From Paenibacillus illinoisensis NBRC 15959 (lineage in GTDB: Bacteria; Bacillota; Bacilli; Paenibacillales; Paenibacillaceae): a DNA stretch of 64,000 nucleotides. Below, piece after piece: positions 26,017-34,679 of this stretch. The notes beneath the pieces are model-generated. The model made no database searches. It worked only from the letters and a program-made list of their open reading frames with translations, and was not told where the DNA came from. Location of the stretch: NCBI RefSeq assembly GCF_004000925.1, contig NZ_BIME01000007.1, forward strand, positions 271,376 through 335,375, read 5' to 3'. Position numbers and translations under genes: made by a program. Positions within the stretch are counted from its first letter, which is position 1; every line of letters begins with the position of its first letter.

Positions 26017-27309
26017 ATGTTTTGTTATCAGTGTGAGCAGACACCGAGTGGTGGATGTACAGTAGTTGGGGTCTGTGGCAAAAATGAAACGATAGCCAGT
26101 CTGCAGGATACCATGATTTTTGCGTTGAAAGGCATAGCGGCTTATGCAACACATGCTCGGCAGCTGGGATATCATGATCCGGAAGTGGATCGAATTACAT
26201 ATGAGGCCCTGTATATGACGTTGACCAATTCCAATTTTAATGTGCAGGAACATCTCGATATGGCCATGCAAGTAGGGAACGCGGCAATCCGAATTATGGA
26301 CGTGCTGGATCGTGCGCACACCGAGAGATTCGGCATACCGCAGCCCATCACCGTTTCGCAGAACCAGATTGAGGGACAATGCATTGTAGTGACCGGACAT
26401 AACTTGTATGCGCTGGAAGAGCTTCTTCGCCAGACCGAAGGGAAAGGCATCAACATATATACACATTCCGAGATGCTGCCTGCTCACGGGTACCCGGAAC
26501 TTAAGAAATATGCCCATCTGAAAGGCAATATCGGCAAAGCCTGGTACGATCAGCGCAGATTATTTGAACAGTTTCCGGGTGCCATCCTTGCGACCACAAA
26601 CTGTGTCATGCCTATCAAAGGTACATATGCCGACCGATTCTTCTCGTATGAAGTCGCGGGTCTTGAGGGTGCAGCCAAGATTATGAATGATGATTTCACT
26701 CCTCTAATTGAACGCGCGCTTTCCCTGCCAGCAGCAGACGTTAAGTCTGAGCAGGTACTAACGACGGGGTACCATCATGAGACGGTAATCGGACTCGCTC
26801 CAGAGATTATTCAGGCAGTCAAAGATGGTCATATCCGTCGTTTCTTCGTTATTGCTGGCTGTGATGCACCTGGAAAGGGCGGAAACTATTATCGTGAGCT
26901 AGCGACTTCACTGCCTAACGATACCGTGATTCTAACCACATCATGCGGTAAATTCCGCTTCAATGATGTGGATTACGGTACAGTCGGGGATACAGGAATT
27001 CCCCGTTATATCGATCTGGGGCAGTGCAACAACTCCGGTTCAACCGTGAAAATTGCAATGGCTCTTGCGGACGCATTTGGCTGTTCGGTAAATGAGCTGC
27101 CTGTCAGCATTGTCCTGTCCTGGTTTGAGCAAAAGGCTGTGGCGATCCTGCTGGGGCTGTTCAGTCTTGGTATTCAGGACATTCGAATTGGACCCAAACC
27201 GCCAGAATTTATCTCGGCTGGAGTATTGGATGTGCTTGTTGACATGTTTGGCTTGAAGCTGATCACAACAGCAGAGGAAGATATGAACGCCATGCTGGCG
27301 TTGTCATAG
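26017..27309 (+). CDS. hcp: Hybrid-cluster protein (hydroxylamine reductase / NO-linked), short form
   Basis: A 430-residue iron-sulfur protein. E. coli Hcp handles NO and hydroxylamine and S-nitrosylates proteins under anoxia. The N-terminal cluster motif is C3-X2-C6-X7-C14-X5-C20. Hybrid-cluster ligands are in GHNLYALEELL, HSEMLPAHGYPEL, TTNCVMPIKG, IAGCDAPGKGG, TTSCGKFRFND and DLGQCNNSGST. The protein is about 110 residues shorter than E. coli Hcp and fits the short class that lacks a helical segment. No Hcr reductase gene is adjacent. The start at 26017 has GGAGGG 7 bases upstream; the earlier TTG at 26002 overlaps that site. Confidence 0.92.
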   Translation: MFCYQCEQTPSGGCTVVGVCGKNETIASLQDTMIFALKGIAAYATHARQLGYHDPEVDRITYEALYMTLTNSNFNVQEHLDMAMQVGNAAIRIMDVLDRAHTERFGIPQPITVSQNQIEGQCIVVTGHNLYALEELLRQTEGKGINIYTHSEMLPAHGYPELKKYAHLKGNIGKAWYDQRRLFEQFPGAILATTNCVMPIKGTYADRFFSYEVAGLEGAAKIMNDDFTPLIERALSLPAADVKSEQVLTTGYHHETVIGLAPEIIQAVKDGHIRRFFVIAGCDAPGKGGNYYRELATSLPNDTVILTTSCGKFRFNDVDYGTVGDTGIPRYIDLGQCNNSGSTVKIAMALADAFGCSVNELPVSIVLSWFEQKAVAILLGLFSLGIQDIRIGPKPPEFISAGVLDVLVDMFGLKLITTAEEDMNAMLALS

Positions 27310-27348
27310 GGTGCCAGAAATTGAATCAATCATAGAAGATTTTGGAAG

Positions 27349-27370
27349 AGCCTGCGGAAGCAGGCTTTTT
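27349..27370 (+). terminator. Intrinsic terminator after hcp
   Basis: AGCCTGC pairs with GCAGGCT around a GGAA loop and is followed by TTTTT. Confidence 0.85.
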
Positions 27371-27534
27371 GCTTTCTTAAGGTGAGTTTAGGTCCATGTA
27401 CCCTGCTTATATGGTAATGAAATGAAAGGAAAATTAGTTTGAATATCCTATTGAAGTTTGATCATGGAAATGGGTATATAGATAAGGGCACATCATAAAA
27501 CTCGGGTTTACCGCAGCATAAGGAGAAGGTACAT

Positions 27535-28926
27535 ATGAATGACAGGCAATTCGAAGAGATCTTGAAACTTGCAGGTGGAAAGGAAAACATAAGACAAGTC
27601 ACGCGGGAAGAGCAGGCAACGGTACTTATTCTAGAAAATAACAGTAAAGTGGATATGTCAGCATCTGCTGCTACCGATCTTGAAGTAACAATTCGGATAA
27701 CAGGTGCAGAATGTCGCTTGGTGATTAAAGATGAATCCTCCTCTTATTACCGTCTGTTAAGGGACATGGGTACGCCAGAAAGCATGCGCGATCATCCCGA
27801 ACGGAAAGAGGAGCATACATACCGCAAATCGTTTTCAATATTAGAGTTTATATCCGATGTGTTTAGACCCATAATGCCTGCCATTTTGGGAGCGGCGGTC
27901 TTCAAGATTGTGCTTGCAGTCATAACACTGATTAGTACGTACGGTTTTTCGGAACCCTCATCCTTCCTACAGAGCCAGACATTTATGATATTGAAATCCA
28001 TTGGGGATAGCGCCTTTTATTTGCTGCCTGTATTGGCAGCTATCAGTACTGCCCGGCAGTTAAAGAGTAATATCTACGTTGCAGCAGCTATCGGCGGATT
28101 GATGTTTTACCCGCAAATGAGTTATTTACTGTCAGGTCAAGAGGAAGTTCATTTTATGGGTATGCCCATGGTTTCGGAGGCAGCCTTTTTCTCGGCTCCG
28201 CTCTGGATGATTCTGACGATCTCTGCTGCATCTTATGTAGAAAAAGCCGTTGAACGATTCAGTCCCAAGATGCTGCAGGGCATTCTGGCTCCGGCATTAA
28301 CATTCGGAATTCTGGTCCCGCTGATCCTGCTGGTGCTGGGCCCACTAGGTTCGTGGATTGACAAGCGAATGCCCGCTGCCGTCGATTCCTTGCTCACGGA
28401 TGCACCGGTCGTGGCTGCGATGCTGCTGGGAGCGGCATTTGCATTAATGCTGTTTGCCGGATTGCATTATTGGCTCGTTCCCCTGATGCTGAATGAGCTG
28501 ATGACCAACGGATTTTCCGTGATCATTCCTGCGATGTTTGTTGCATTTACTGCTCAGGCGGGGGCAGCACTGGCTGCGGGACTGCGCAGCAGACAGACCG
28601 AGTTCAGAAAACTTGCATTCTGGGCAACCGGAACGGCTCTTTTGGGTGTTCCGGAGCCTGCAATCTATGCCGTCAATATGAGAAGGAGGGCTTCTTTTTA
28701 TGCAGCGCTTATTGGTGGTGCTATCGGCGGACTCTACTTCGGTATTGTATCGGTAAAATCCTTTGCTTTAAGCGAATCAGCAGGCCTGCTTCAAATTCCG
28801 GCATTCATGGAAGATGGTACGCTGAATATGATTCATACGTGTGCCGGGCTGGTTTTAGCCTTTTTTGTCTCAGGTGCACTCACATACTGGCTGACAGATA
28901 GGTCAATGAAGAACAAACATGTATAA
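27535..28926 (+). CDS. PTS EIIBC-like permease with degenerate EIIB domain
   Basis: A 463-residue membrane protein related to the glucose/beta-glucoside PTS permeases. Residues 1-90 align with an EIIB domain (EILKLAGGKENIRQVTREEQ, then NNSKVD), but the position of the phosphorylated Cys (usually CxTRLRF) reads VTREEQATVLIL with no Cys. Residues 105-455 form the EIIC transmembrane domain with the conserved VPEPAIYAVNMR loop and PAILGAAVFKI start. There is no EIIA domain and no other PTS gene beside it. An AAGGAG site precedes the ATG. With no phosphorylation site it cannot work as an ordinary PTS carrier; a facilitator, a sensor or partner-dependent function are possible. Confidence 0.8.
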   Translation: MNDRQFEEILKLAGGKENIRQVTREEQATVLILENNSKVDMSASAATDLEVTIRITGAECRLVIKDESSSYYRLLRDMGTPESMRDHPERKEEHTYRKSFSILEFISDVFRPIMPAILGAAVFKIVLAVITLISTYGFSEPSSFLQSQTFMILKSIGDSAFYLLPVLAAISTARQLKSNIYVAAAIGGLMFYPQMSYLLSGQEEVHFMGMPMVSEAAFFSAPLWMILTISAASYVEKAVERFSPKMLQGILAPALTFGILVPLILLVLGPLGSWIDKRMPAAVDSLLTDAPVVAAMLLGAAFALMLFAGLHYWLVPLMLNELMTNGFSVIIPAMFVAFTAQAGAALAAGLRSRQTEFRKLAFWATGTALLGVPEPAIYAVNMRRRASFYAALIGGAIGGLYFGIVSVKSFALSESAGLLQIPAFMEDGTLNMIHTCAGLVLAFFVSGALTYWLTDRSMKNKHV

Positions 28927-29189
28927 GCGTAATGCTTCTCATAAGTGGTTTAAATAGTATTCTTTGCAGTTAAGGTTTCCGTGTATTTAAAAGCTCTTCC
29001 ATACTTTCAATATGTAACAGAAGGAATTCTACAAATTGAATCCACCTGTATAAAGCCTGAATATTGGATTACAATATAGACAACTTTCCTCATAATGGGC
29101 CCTGTAATTTTCTGAATTATAGTTAGTTGTCTACGCCCCCAGTGATTACTGCACATAGTATGTGGAGAAATATCACGGAGGTGAGTTAA

Positions 29190-29978
29190 TTGATCAATCG
29201 TCATGGGAAACGGATTTGTAGACGTAAATTCAAAAAACATGTACATTGCGGTGTGAAGGTTAAGGTATTGAAGGTTAAACCTAAGGTTATAGTTAATGCA
29301 CCACAAGGCGTACCAGGGATTCCTGGTCCACTAGGACCGATAGGTCCCAAAGGGGCCACTGGTGCTCAAGGGATACCGGGGCCAGTCGGATTGCAAGGAA
29401 TTCCTGGTATACAAGGACCTGTGGGTCCGGCTGGTGCGGTCGGAGCAGTGGGCCCAGCTGGCCCGGTTGGCCCTGCAGGTCCTTCTGGCCTCGTGGGTCC
29501 AGCTGGTCCTGTCGGTCCTGTCGGCCCTGCAGGGGCAACTGGAGCAACAGGTCCTGCCGGTCCAACAGGGGCTGGAATCTCCGATTTCCTGAGTGTTTTC
29601 CGAGCTGATCCCGGTACAGGTACGGACACCGTTCCAGGAAACTCGCCAATAACTTTGACTGGGGTATTGGCTAACGTGGGTGGTGCCTTTACCTTCGTGC
29701 CGCCATCTTCAACGATAACCATCAATGAAACAGGAAGTTACTTTATCTCTTTCTCCATTCATAATCAGGGCGATGCCGATTTCAACCTCACAGTAAACGG
29801 AACGCCTATAACCCCCGTGCCTTTCACAGGTAATGGCGGAGGCCCAATCTCTGCTGAAGTTATTATTACGGTCACAACAGTTCCGACAACGATCCAACTG
29901 GTAAATGCGAATGCAACTCCTGTACAGTTGCATAACAATCTGAATACCACGGTGACTATTCTGAAATTGACTCCTTAA
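29190..29978 (+). CDS. Collagen-like protein with BclA-type C-terminal domain
   Basis: A 262-residue protein. The N-terminus (1-39) is short and very basic (RHGKRICRRKFKKHVHCGVK), without a recognisable signal peptide. Residues 40-129 are 30 uninterrupted Gly-X-Y triplets rich in GPA and GPV. Residues 135-262 form a beta-rich, threonine/asparagine-rich trimerisation domain like those capping BclA-type exosporium filaments. The start is TTG at 29190 with GGAGG about 8 bases upstream. Such proteins in spore formers are usually spore-surface fibres; no sporulation promoter was identified. It is a single-gene unit closed by the terminator at 30086-30130. Confidence 0.85.
   Translation: MINRHGKRICRRKFKKHVHCGVKVKVLKVKPKVIVNAPQGVPGIPGPLGPIGPKGATGAQGIPGPVGLQGIPGIQGPVGPAGAVGAVGPAGPVGPAGPSGLVGPAGPVGPVGPAGATGATGPAGPTGAGISDFLSVFRADPGTGTDTVPGNSPITLTGVLANVGGAFTFVPPSSTITINETGSYFISFSIHNQGDADFNLTVNGTPITPVPFTGNGGGPISAEVIITVTTVPTTIQLVNANATPVQLHNNLNTTVTILKLTP
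29307..29576 (+). repeat. Gly-X-Y coding repeat (30 collagen triplets)
   Basis: Period-9 coding repeat, GC-richer than its surroundings, encoding 30 consecutive Gly-X-Y triplets. Such repeats vary in copy number between strains. Confidence 0.9.
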
Positions 29979-30085
29979 TGTCGATTCACAATATAGTCTA
30001 TGTCAGCATAAAAATTAAAGTTTATGCCTTTTATCCAGTCCATAAGTCTATTTATTGAGATGGTATGGACGGCTTGGAATTCGGG

Positions 30086-30130
30086 AGCAGCGGGATGTTG
30101 TAGCTAAAAGACATCACCGCTGCTCTTTTT
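30086..30130 (+). terminator. Intrinsic terminator after the collagen-like gene
   Basis: AGCAGCGG (30086-30093) pairs with CCGCTGCT (30117-30124), with an inner GATGT/ACATC stem and a CTTTTT tail. A weaker hairpin (30006-30027) lies earlier in the same gap. Confidence 0.7.
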
Positions 30131-30249
30131 AGTTCCGAAGCCGAGACCTTAGAATTAGGGGGAGTAGAGCCTGAATTGGGCGAATAGTTTATCGAAGGAA
30201 TCTCGTATGAACCTCTGATCCTTTAATCGGGTTATGGGGGACAAGCTTA

Positions 30250-30387
30250 ATGGGTTTGAAGCAGTTATGTCTGGAAGAGATCAACTGGGACAAATTCGGA
30301 AATCATGGATGGAGTACTTCGAGACTGGCTTCTGCAAGTGAGAGAGTTACCACAGTATATGGTGCAAAGTTTGGAGTGTTACGGTGA
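30250..30387 (+). CDS. Possible small ORF (45 aa), unrecognised
   Basis: This lies in the gap 29979-30448, after the terminator. It reads MGLKQLCLEEINWDKFGNHG at the start and ends AKFGVLR. A GGGGG stretch lies about 6 bases before the ATG. It may be a gene remnant. Nothing else was seen in the rest of the gap. Confidence 0.25.
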   Translation: MGLKQLCLEEINWDKFGNHGWSTSRLASASERVTTVYGAKFGVLR

Positions 30388-30448
30388 ACATTGCTAAAAA
30401 TGTGCAAAAGAACAAGCAGCTCCCTGAAGATTTGAATGGAACCTCGAA

Positions 30449-31195
30449 TTATTCCAACGCTCGCATCTTGCGCTGTTGATAATCAAGCATGGCTTCATAT
30501 AGCAATTGCTCGTTAAAGTCCGGCCACATGACATCCGTAAACCACAGCTCGGCGTAGGCAACCTGCCATAATAAGAAGTTGCTTAGCCGTTTCTCCCCGC
30601 TAGTCCGAATCAATAGATCCGGTGCTGGATTTTGTCCGGTATACAGAAACTTCTCAAGGTCCTGTTCAGAGATGTCCCGCACGTTTTTGTTTTCTTCAAT
30701 ACATAATTTAATAGCTTGGACGATATCGCTTTTCCCGCCATAGTTCATGGCGAAGTAAACGGTCATTCCACGATTGGCCCGGGTTAGTTCAACCACCTTG
30801 CGCATCGCCTCTTGTGTTTCAAGAGGAAATTTGGATATATCACCGATGAAATCCACCTTAATACCATGTTGATTGAGTTCCTGAACGGTCGTATCCTGTA
30901 CAAATTCGACGACCAGGCTAATGATATAATCTACTTCCTCTTTAGGCCTTTTCCAATTTTCCGTAGAGAATGCATAAAGGGTGAGAGAGGAGATCCCGTT
31001 TTGGTGGCATATGCTTATCGTTTCGCGCATCGTCTGCATGCCAGCATAATGTCCAGCACTTCGGGGAAGTCCTCTGCGCGTGGCCCAGCGCCCATTTCCA
31101 TCCATCATAATGGCGATATGCTTAGGAAGGTCACCGTTCCAGTCTATCTTATTCCTGATATCATGATCTTCCTTATGTACACGGAGCCATTTCAA
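30449..31195 (-). CDS. uppS: Isoprenyl transferase, undecaprenyl diphosphate synthase family (stand-alone copy)
   Basis: A 248-residue cis-prenyltransferase that elongates farnesyl diphosphate by isopentenyl units. Conserved motifs are intact: IAIMMDGNGRWA with the catalytic Asp, the STENWKRP loop, and the RTSGEKRLSNFLLWQ dimer-interface motif. Length is normal. The start is TTG at 31193-31195 with AGGAGG 8 bases upstream. It is not in the usual frr-uppS-cdsA-dxr neighbourhood, which suggests an additional paralogue; chain length and use (cell wall carrier or a specialised isoprenoid) cannot be told from sequence. Confidence 0.88.
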   Translation of the reverse strand: MKWLRVHKEDHDIRNKIDWNGDLPKHIAIMMDGNGRWATRRGLPRSAGHYAGMQTMRETISICHQNGISSLTLYAFSTENWKRPKEEVDYIISLVVEFVQDTTVQELNQHGIKVDFIGDISKFPLETQEAMRKVVELTRANRGMTVYFAMNYGGKSDIVQAIKLCIEENKNVRDISEQDLEKFLYTGQNPAPDLLIRTSGEKRLSNFLLWQVAYAELWFTDVMWPDFNEQLLYEAMLDYQQRKMRALE

Positions 31196-31350
31196 TGTAT
31201 ATTCCTCCTACATGGTCTGCTTGGAGAACAATTCTGTCTGGTCTAATGAGTAATAAATCTGTTGTCCACCACGGTTTCCAGAATTTATAATTATTATATA
31301 GGAATGGATTGGAAGTTCAAACGAAAATCGTAAGAAAGGAACGTGCCCGT

Positions 31351-31992
31351 ATGTCCGCATGGACTGATCTTTTTGAGAATAGAACACATTCGCTCGTTAT
31401 GTATCCACATCCTACAGACTATTCATCGCCTAGTTGGATTGGGGGGAATGCACCTGCTTACTTTGATCATAACGCCGCATTCGCATTTCTGCGTGAGCAA
31501 AATTATCTGTTTTATCTCAGTGTGACTCTTCCTGATACAGACTCTATGGAACCTGTCCCAGGCCAGGGGATGATCTCTGTATTTGTACCAGCAGAATATG
31601 AGAGATACCTTGAGAACAATAGATATCCAACCTGTGATATCCAGGTGTTTCAGCATCCTGTTTCCCCTGAAAGTGCACTGGAGACCTACACCAATCCTGC
31701 ATTGGTTAAGCACAGCCTAACAGAGTGGACATGGATTGAAAATGGGGCTGCAGCAGATGAGCCATGTTTGGTTAGAATTGGAGGCACACCGAGATTCATT
31801 CAGCAAGAGGACAGTTACTTAACAGCTCTGCATCATGATGGATACGACTTTTTCATCCAGATTGACGAAGATGGTTATGTGGATGGAATGGTTGAAGAAT
31901 ACGTCTTTGGTTATGGGGCCCTATATTTGTTCGCCAAGTTCGATGACGGGAAAATGACCGATCCCCTCGCAGGATGTTGGCAATATTCGTAG
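31351..31992 (+). CDS. Hypothetical protein, possibly DUF1963/YwqG-like
   Basis: A 213-residue cytoplasmic protein. Features reminiscent of YwqG-type proteins are a FYLSVTLPDTDSMEPVPGQG strand-loop, GMISVFVPAEYERYL, the GGTPRFIQQEDSYL segment, and YDFFIQIDEDGYVDGM near the C-terminus. These proteins are of unknown function. The similarity is loose, so the family name is tentative. The start at 31351 has AAAGGA 10 bases upstream; an earlier TTG at 31309 lacks a site. It is divergent from uppS and stands alone. Confidence 0.65.
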   Translation: MSAWTDLFENRTHSLVMYPHPTDYSSPSWIGGNAPAYFDHNAAFAFLREQNYLFYLSVTLPDTDSMEPVPGQGMISVFVPAEYERYLENNRYPTCDIQVFQHPVSPESALETYTNPALVKHSLTEWTWIENGAAADEPCLVRIGGTPRFIQQEDSYLTALHHDGYDFFIQIDEDGYVDGMVEEYVFGYGALYLFAKFDDGKMTDPLAGCWQYS

Positions 31993-32199
31993 ATTTGAAG
32001 TCAAAACAACATATCTCGTCTATATTGTGGATTATCATCTATGAAGTAAACAGATCCCTATCTATCTATTGGTTATCCCACAAAAGCCTGTCCATTTGCT
32101 GATTGAAAGAGCTTTCATTTCATCCGTATACTAAAGGAGTCAACGAGTTGGATGCCTTCAATAGGCGTTCATCTTCTAAGAAGGAAAGGATGATATGAA

Positions 32200-32970
32200 A
32201 TGGGCAGATTAACTGGAAAAGTTGCAATTATAACAGGTGCAGCGAGCGGCATGGGATTGGCAGGGGCTCAATTGTTTGCCAAAGAAGGGGCTAAGGTTGT
32301 CGCTACTGATGTGGCTATTGAAGCTCTGGAAGAACAGGTGCAGCACATCGTGGCAAGTGGCGGAGAAGCCACCGCGCTTAAGCTGGATGTGTCGAGTCCT
32401 GAGTCGTGGAACGCTGTTGTGAAAGAAACAGTAGCAAAATACGGAAAAATAGATATTTTGGTTAATAATGCCGGAATTCACATAGCCAAGGGGATTTTGG
32501 AGGCCGAGCTGGAAGATTGGGAGAAGGTCATGTCCATAAATGGCACAGGGGTATGGCTGGGGATGAAAGCCGTTATTCCTTACATGCAACAGAATGGACA
32601 AGGCTCCATTGTTAATACATCGTCCATCGCTGCAATTATTGGCGGAATTGCAGACGCTCAGGGCGCAGCCTATAGTGCTTCCAAAGGCTCCGTACGTTCA
32701 CTGACCAAACATGGTGCACAGTGGTTTGCGAAAGACAACATACGGGTTAACTCTGTACATCCAGGTGCTGTATTTACCGGCATGGTGGAAAAAGCAGGCA
32801 TCAAGTCTCAAGTGGAGATGGGGGAGAATTACAAAAATCTCGCGCCTTTGCCTCCGCATGCCGGAGAATCCATGGATATCGCCTATGCCTATCTGTTCCT
32901 GGCTTCAGATGAATCGAAATTTATTACAGGCGTTGAGCTTCCTGTCGATGGCGGCTGGATTAGTAACTAG
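32200..32970 (+). CDS. SDR family NAD(P)-dependent oxidoreductase
   Basis: A 256-residue classical short-chain dehydrogenase. The cofactor motif TGAASGMGLAGAQ, the acidic VATDVAIEAL favouring NAD(H), NNAG, the catalytic Ser in NTSSIAAI, and YSASKGSVRSLT are all intact. The C-terminus FITGVELPVDGGWISN is family-typical. It resembles glucose-1-dehydrogenase and cyclohexanol-type dehydrogenases but the substrate is not predictable. An AAAGGATGA site precedes the ATG. It converges with a TetR gene (33039-33683) and shares the terminator region with it. Confidence 0.88.
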   Translation: MGRLTGKVAIITGAASGMGLAGAQLFAKEGAKVVATDVAIEALEEQVQHIVASGGEATALKLDVSSPESWNAVVKETVAKYGKIDILVNNAGIHIAKGILEAELEDWEKVMSINGTGVWLGMKAVIPYMQQNGQGSIVNTSSIAAIIGGIADAQGAAYSASKGSVRSLTKHGAQWFAKDNIRVNSVHPGAVFTGMVEKAGIKSQVEMGENYKNLAPLPPHAGESMDIAYAYLFLASDESKFITGVELPVDGGWISN

Positions 32971-32997
32971 ACAATATGATAATAGGGCAGCTATTCG

Positions 32998-33040
32998 GAG
33001 GTACCACTCTCATGTTGAATGAGAGCTGGTACCTCTTTTT
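32998..33040 (+). terminator. Intrinsic terminator after the SDR gene
   Basis: A near-perfect hairpin (GAGGTACCA + CTCTCAT pairing with ATGAGAG + TGGTACCTC, one bulged C) with a 5-base loop and five T residues. Its tail overlaps the stop codon of the convergent TetR gene. Confidence 0.85.
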
Positions 33041-33683
33041 ATATGGACAAGCCTGGTTTGTGACGATGGACCGGGGCCAGATTCGAGCGATAAACTTCAT
33101 TCGAGCGATTCATACGAGTAAATTCCAATAGCTGCTCTGCCATGTAAGTGGAACTGTATTTGAAGTTGCTCTGTACCCAGCCTGTAATCAGACCCAAAAC
33201 GGCATTAGCCTGATAGCAGGCAAGGAGTTCCTTGTCGATCCTGGGATCCGGAGACATATCCGTTACGTCCTGCAGGTAGAGGGTAATGAGCGTTTCATAG
33301 AGAGTATCCCGAAATCCCATAGGCATATGGGATTGAACAAGCAAGGTATAAAAGCTGGCATTGACAAGAACATGGTCGAAGATTTTGATGGCCGATGCGT
33401 TCAAATCCTTGATCTCAAAATCATGGTAATGCTCATAAGGAGCCCGGTAGGCGGCTATCAGGTCATTGATCACATCGGTCAAAATCTCGCGCAGCAAGTC
33501 TTCTTTGTAAACGTAATGTTTGTAAAACGTACTGCGATTCAAATCAGCCGATTTGACAATATCGGTGATGGTAATGCTCTCCAGCGGTTTGCGTGACATC
33601 CATTCCAGCAAGGAAGCCTTTAGCGCCTGTTTGGATTTGTAAATTCTTCGATCTGTGTCTGATTCCGAAGCAGATTTATGCAT
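33039..33683 (-). CDS. TetR/AcrR family regulator (DhaS-like C-domain)
   Basis: A 214-residue regulator. The N-terminal domain has the TetR pattern but with the variant LNRSTFYKHYVYKEDLLREI recognition helix typical of the DhaS/YvdT-like group. The C-terminal helices (FYTLLVQSHMPMGFRDTLYE) form the ligand pocket. The ATG at 33683 has AGGAAGG 7 bases upstream; a GTG lies two codons earlier. It is convergent with the SDR gene, so a regulatory link between the two is possible but not shown. Confidence 0.85.
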   Translation of the reverse strand: MHKSASESDTDRRIYKSKQALKASLLEWMSRKPLESITITDIVKSADLNRSTFYKHYVYKEDLLREILTDVINDLIAAYRAPYEHYHDFEIKDLNASAIKIFDHVLVNASFYTLLVQSHMPMGFRDTLYETLITLYLQDVTDMSPDPRIDKELLACYQANAVLGLITGWVQSNFKYSSTYMAEQLLEFTRMNRSNEVYRSNLAPVHRHKPGLSI

Positions 33684-33847
33684 ATACACACCTTCCTATG
33701 CTTATCAATAATACTTCTAATATGCTGCTGATTTTTTTATGCTACAAGACAAATATGTGAAAATCTGGTGACTTTATGGTGTACATAGCCCATGGCGTGG
33801 CATTCTCCATTATAATAAACCAAAACGGACGAGGAGATGAACTCCAG

Positions 33848-34390
33848 TTGAGAAAAGGAATACTTATTACAGCCTTATTCATTACAGTCGTTGGCTTAGG
33901 AATATACCTTATCGCTGATAATATGCTAAAAAAAGAAGCAGGCCCTCCTGAATCAACCAATGTTAAGGAATTGATATACGATATCAGTACGGGTAAAGTC
34001 GAAACAAAATCGGCCTCCATTAATGCTACCCAGTTGGTCGTTACCGGCAAGGATGATCAAACGAAAACCTATAATCTGCCTGAAGAGGAGTTTTTCCTTT
34101 CGATTGCGCCTTACGTCGAGCTGACTCACCCATGTGCCATTCATAGCCTGACGGGTTGTCAGGGGGAAATGAAGAACAAAGAGTTCCTGGTCACGATTCA
34201 TGACTCAGAAGGTAATACGTTAATGAAAGAAGAACCGATAAAAACCGGAAAGAATGGCTTTATGGATCTGTGGGTACCGAGAAACAGAACATACTTGGTC
34301 CGTATTGTACATGACGGGAAGGTCGCGGAATCCCAGCTTTCCACATATGAGCAGGACAATACCTGCATTACTACAATGGAACTGAACTAA
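33848..34390 (+). CDS. cueP: CueP family metal-binding protein
   Basis: A 180-residue extracytoplasmic protein with an N-terminal membrane anchor (GILITALFITVVGLGIYLI). The conserved CueP core is clear: YDISTGKVETKSASI, EEFFLSIAPYVELTHPC, AIHSLTGCQGEM, GFMDLWVPRNRTYLV and DNTCITTMEL, with three conserved Cys residues. Salmonella CueP is a periplasmic copper-binding protein that supplies copper to superoxide dismutase. The start is taken as TTG 33848 with GAGGAG upstream; the longer ORF adds a non-homologous leader. No copper pump or CsoR/CueR gene is adjacent. Confidence 0.88.
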   Translation: MRKGILITALFITVVGLGIYLIADNMLKKEAGPPESTNVKELIYDISTGKVETKSASINATQLVVTGKDDQTKTYNLPEEEFFLSIAPYVELTHPCAIHSLTGCQGEMKNKEFLVTIHDSEGNTLMKEEPIKTGKNGFMDLWVPRNRTYLVRIVHDGKVAESQLSTYEQDNTCITTMELN

Positions 34391-34493
34391 CATTTGCATT
34401 CCGTTAGAATTGGGGCACGATTATACACGATGGAAGGCGCGCACGGTAGATGAAGAATACTGCAAATCTGGCATGTCATGATGCTGGTTGAGA

Positions 34494-34527
34494 AGAGTCC
34501 ATGGATAACCAGGGGCTCTTTTTCTTT
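34494..34527 (+). terminator. Intrinsic terminator after cueP
   Basis: AGAGTCC pairs with GGGCTCT (one G-U) and is followed by a T-rich tail (TTTTTCTTTTT). Confidence 0.7.
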
Positions 34528-34586
34528 TTATCCCCATAAATAGGCACAATAGCAGAATCTGTAGTCAGCGCGTTATCGCTTTTTTA

Positions 34587-34615
34587 TTGACAAAATGTGA
34601 TTTCTGTCGCATAAT
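34587..34615 (+). promoter_or_regulatory. SigA-type promoter of the siderophore uptake operon
   Basis: A perfect TTGACA (34587-34592), a 17-base spacer and CATAAT (34610-34615), 65 bases before the binding-protein start. Confidence 0.75.
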
Positions 34616-34624
34616 CCAATATGT

Positions 34625-34643
34625 GATAATGATAATTATTATC
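34625..34643. promoter_or_regulatory. Fur box
   Basis: The 19-bp GATAATGATAATTATTATC differs from the classical Fur consensus at one position. It sits immediately downstream of the -10 region, where bound Fur would block transcription when iron is plentiful. Confidence 0.85.
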
Positions 34644-34679
34644 AGAGTTAATACATATAAACAGGGGAGATTACAGTAC

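Noticed and set aside
29293..29725. Two minus-strand frames, one appearing collagen-like.
   Set aside because: They are reverse readings of the Gly-X-Y repeat, in which GGN and CCN codons are complementary, so a Gly/Pro pattern is expected by chance.
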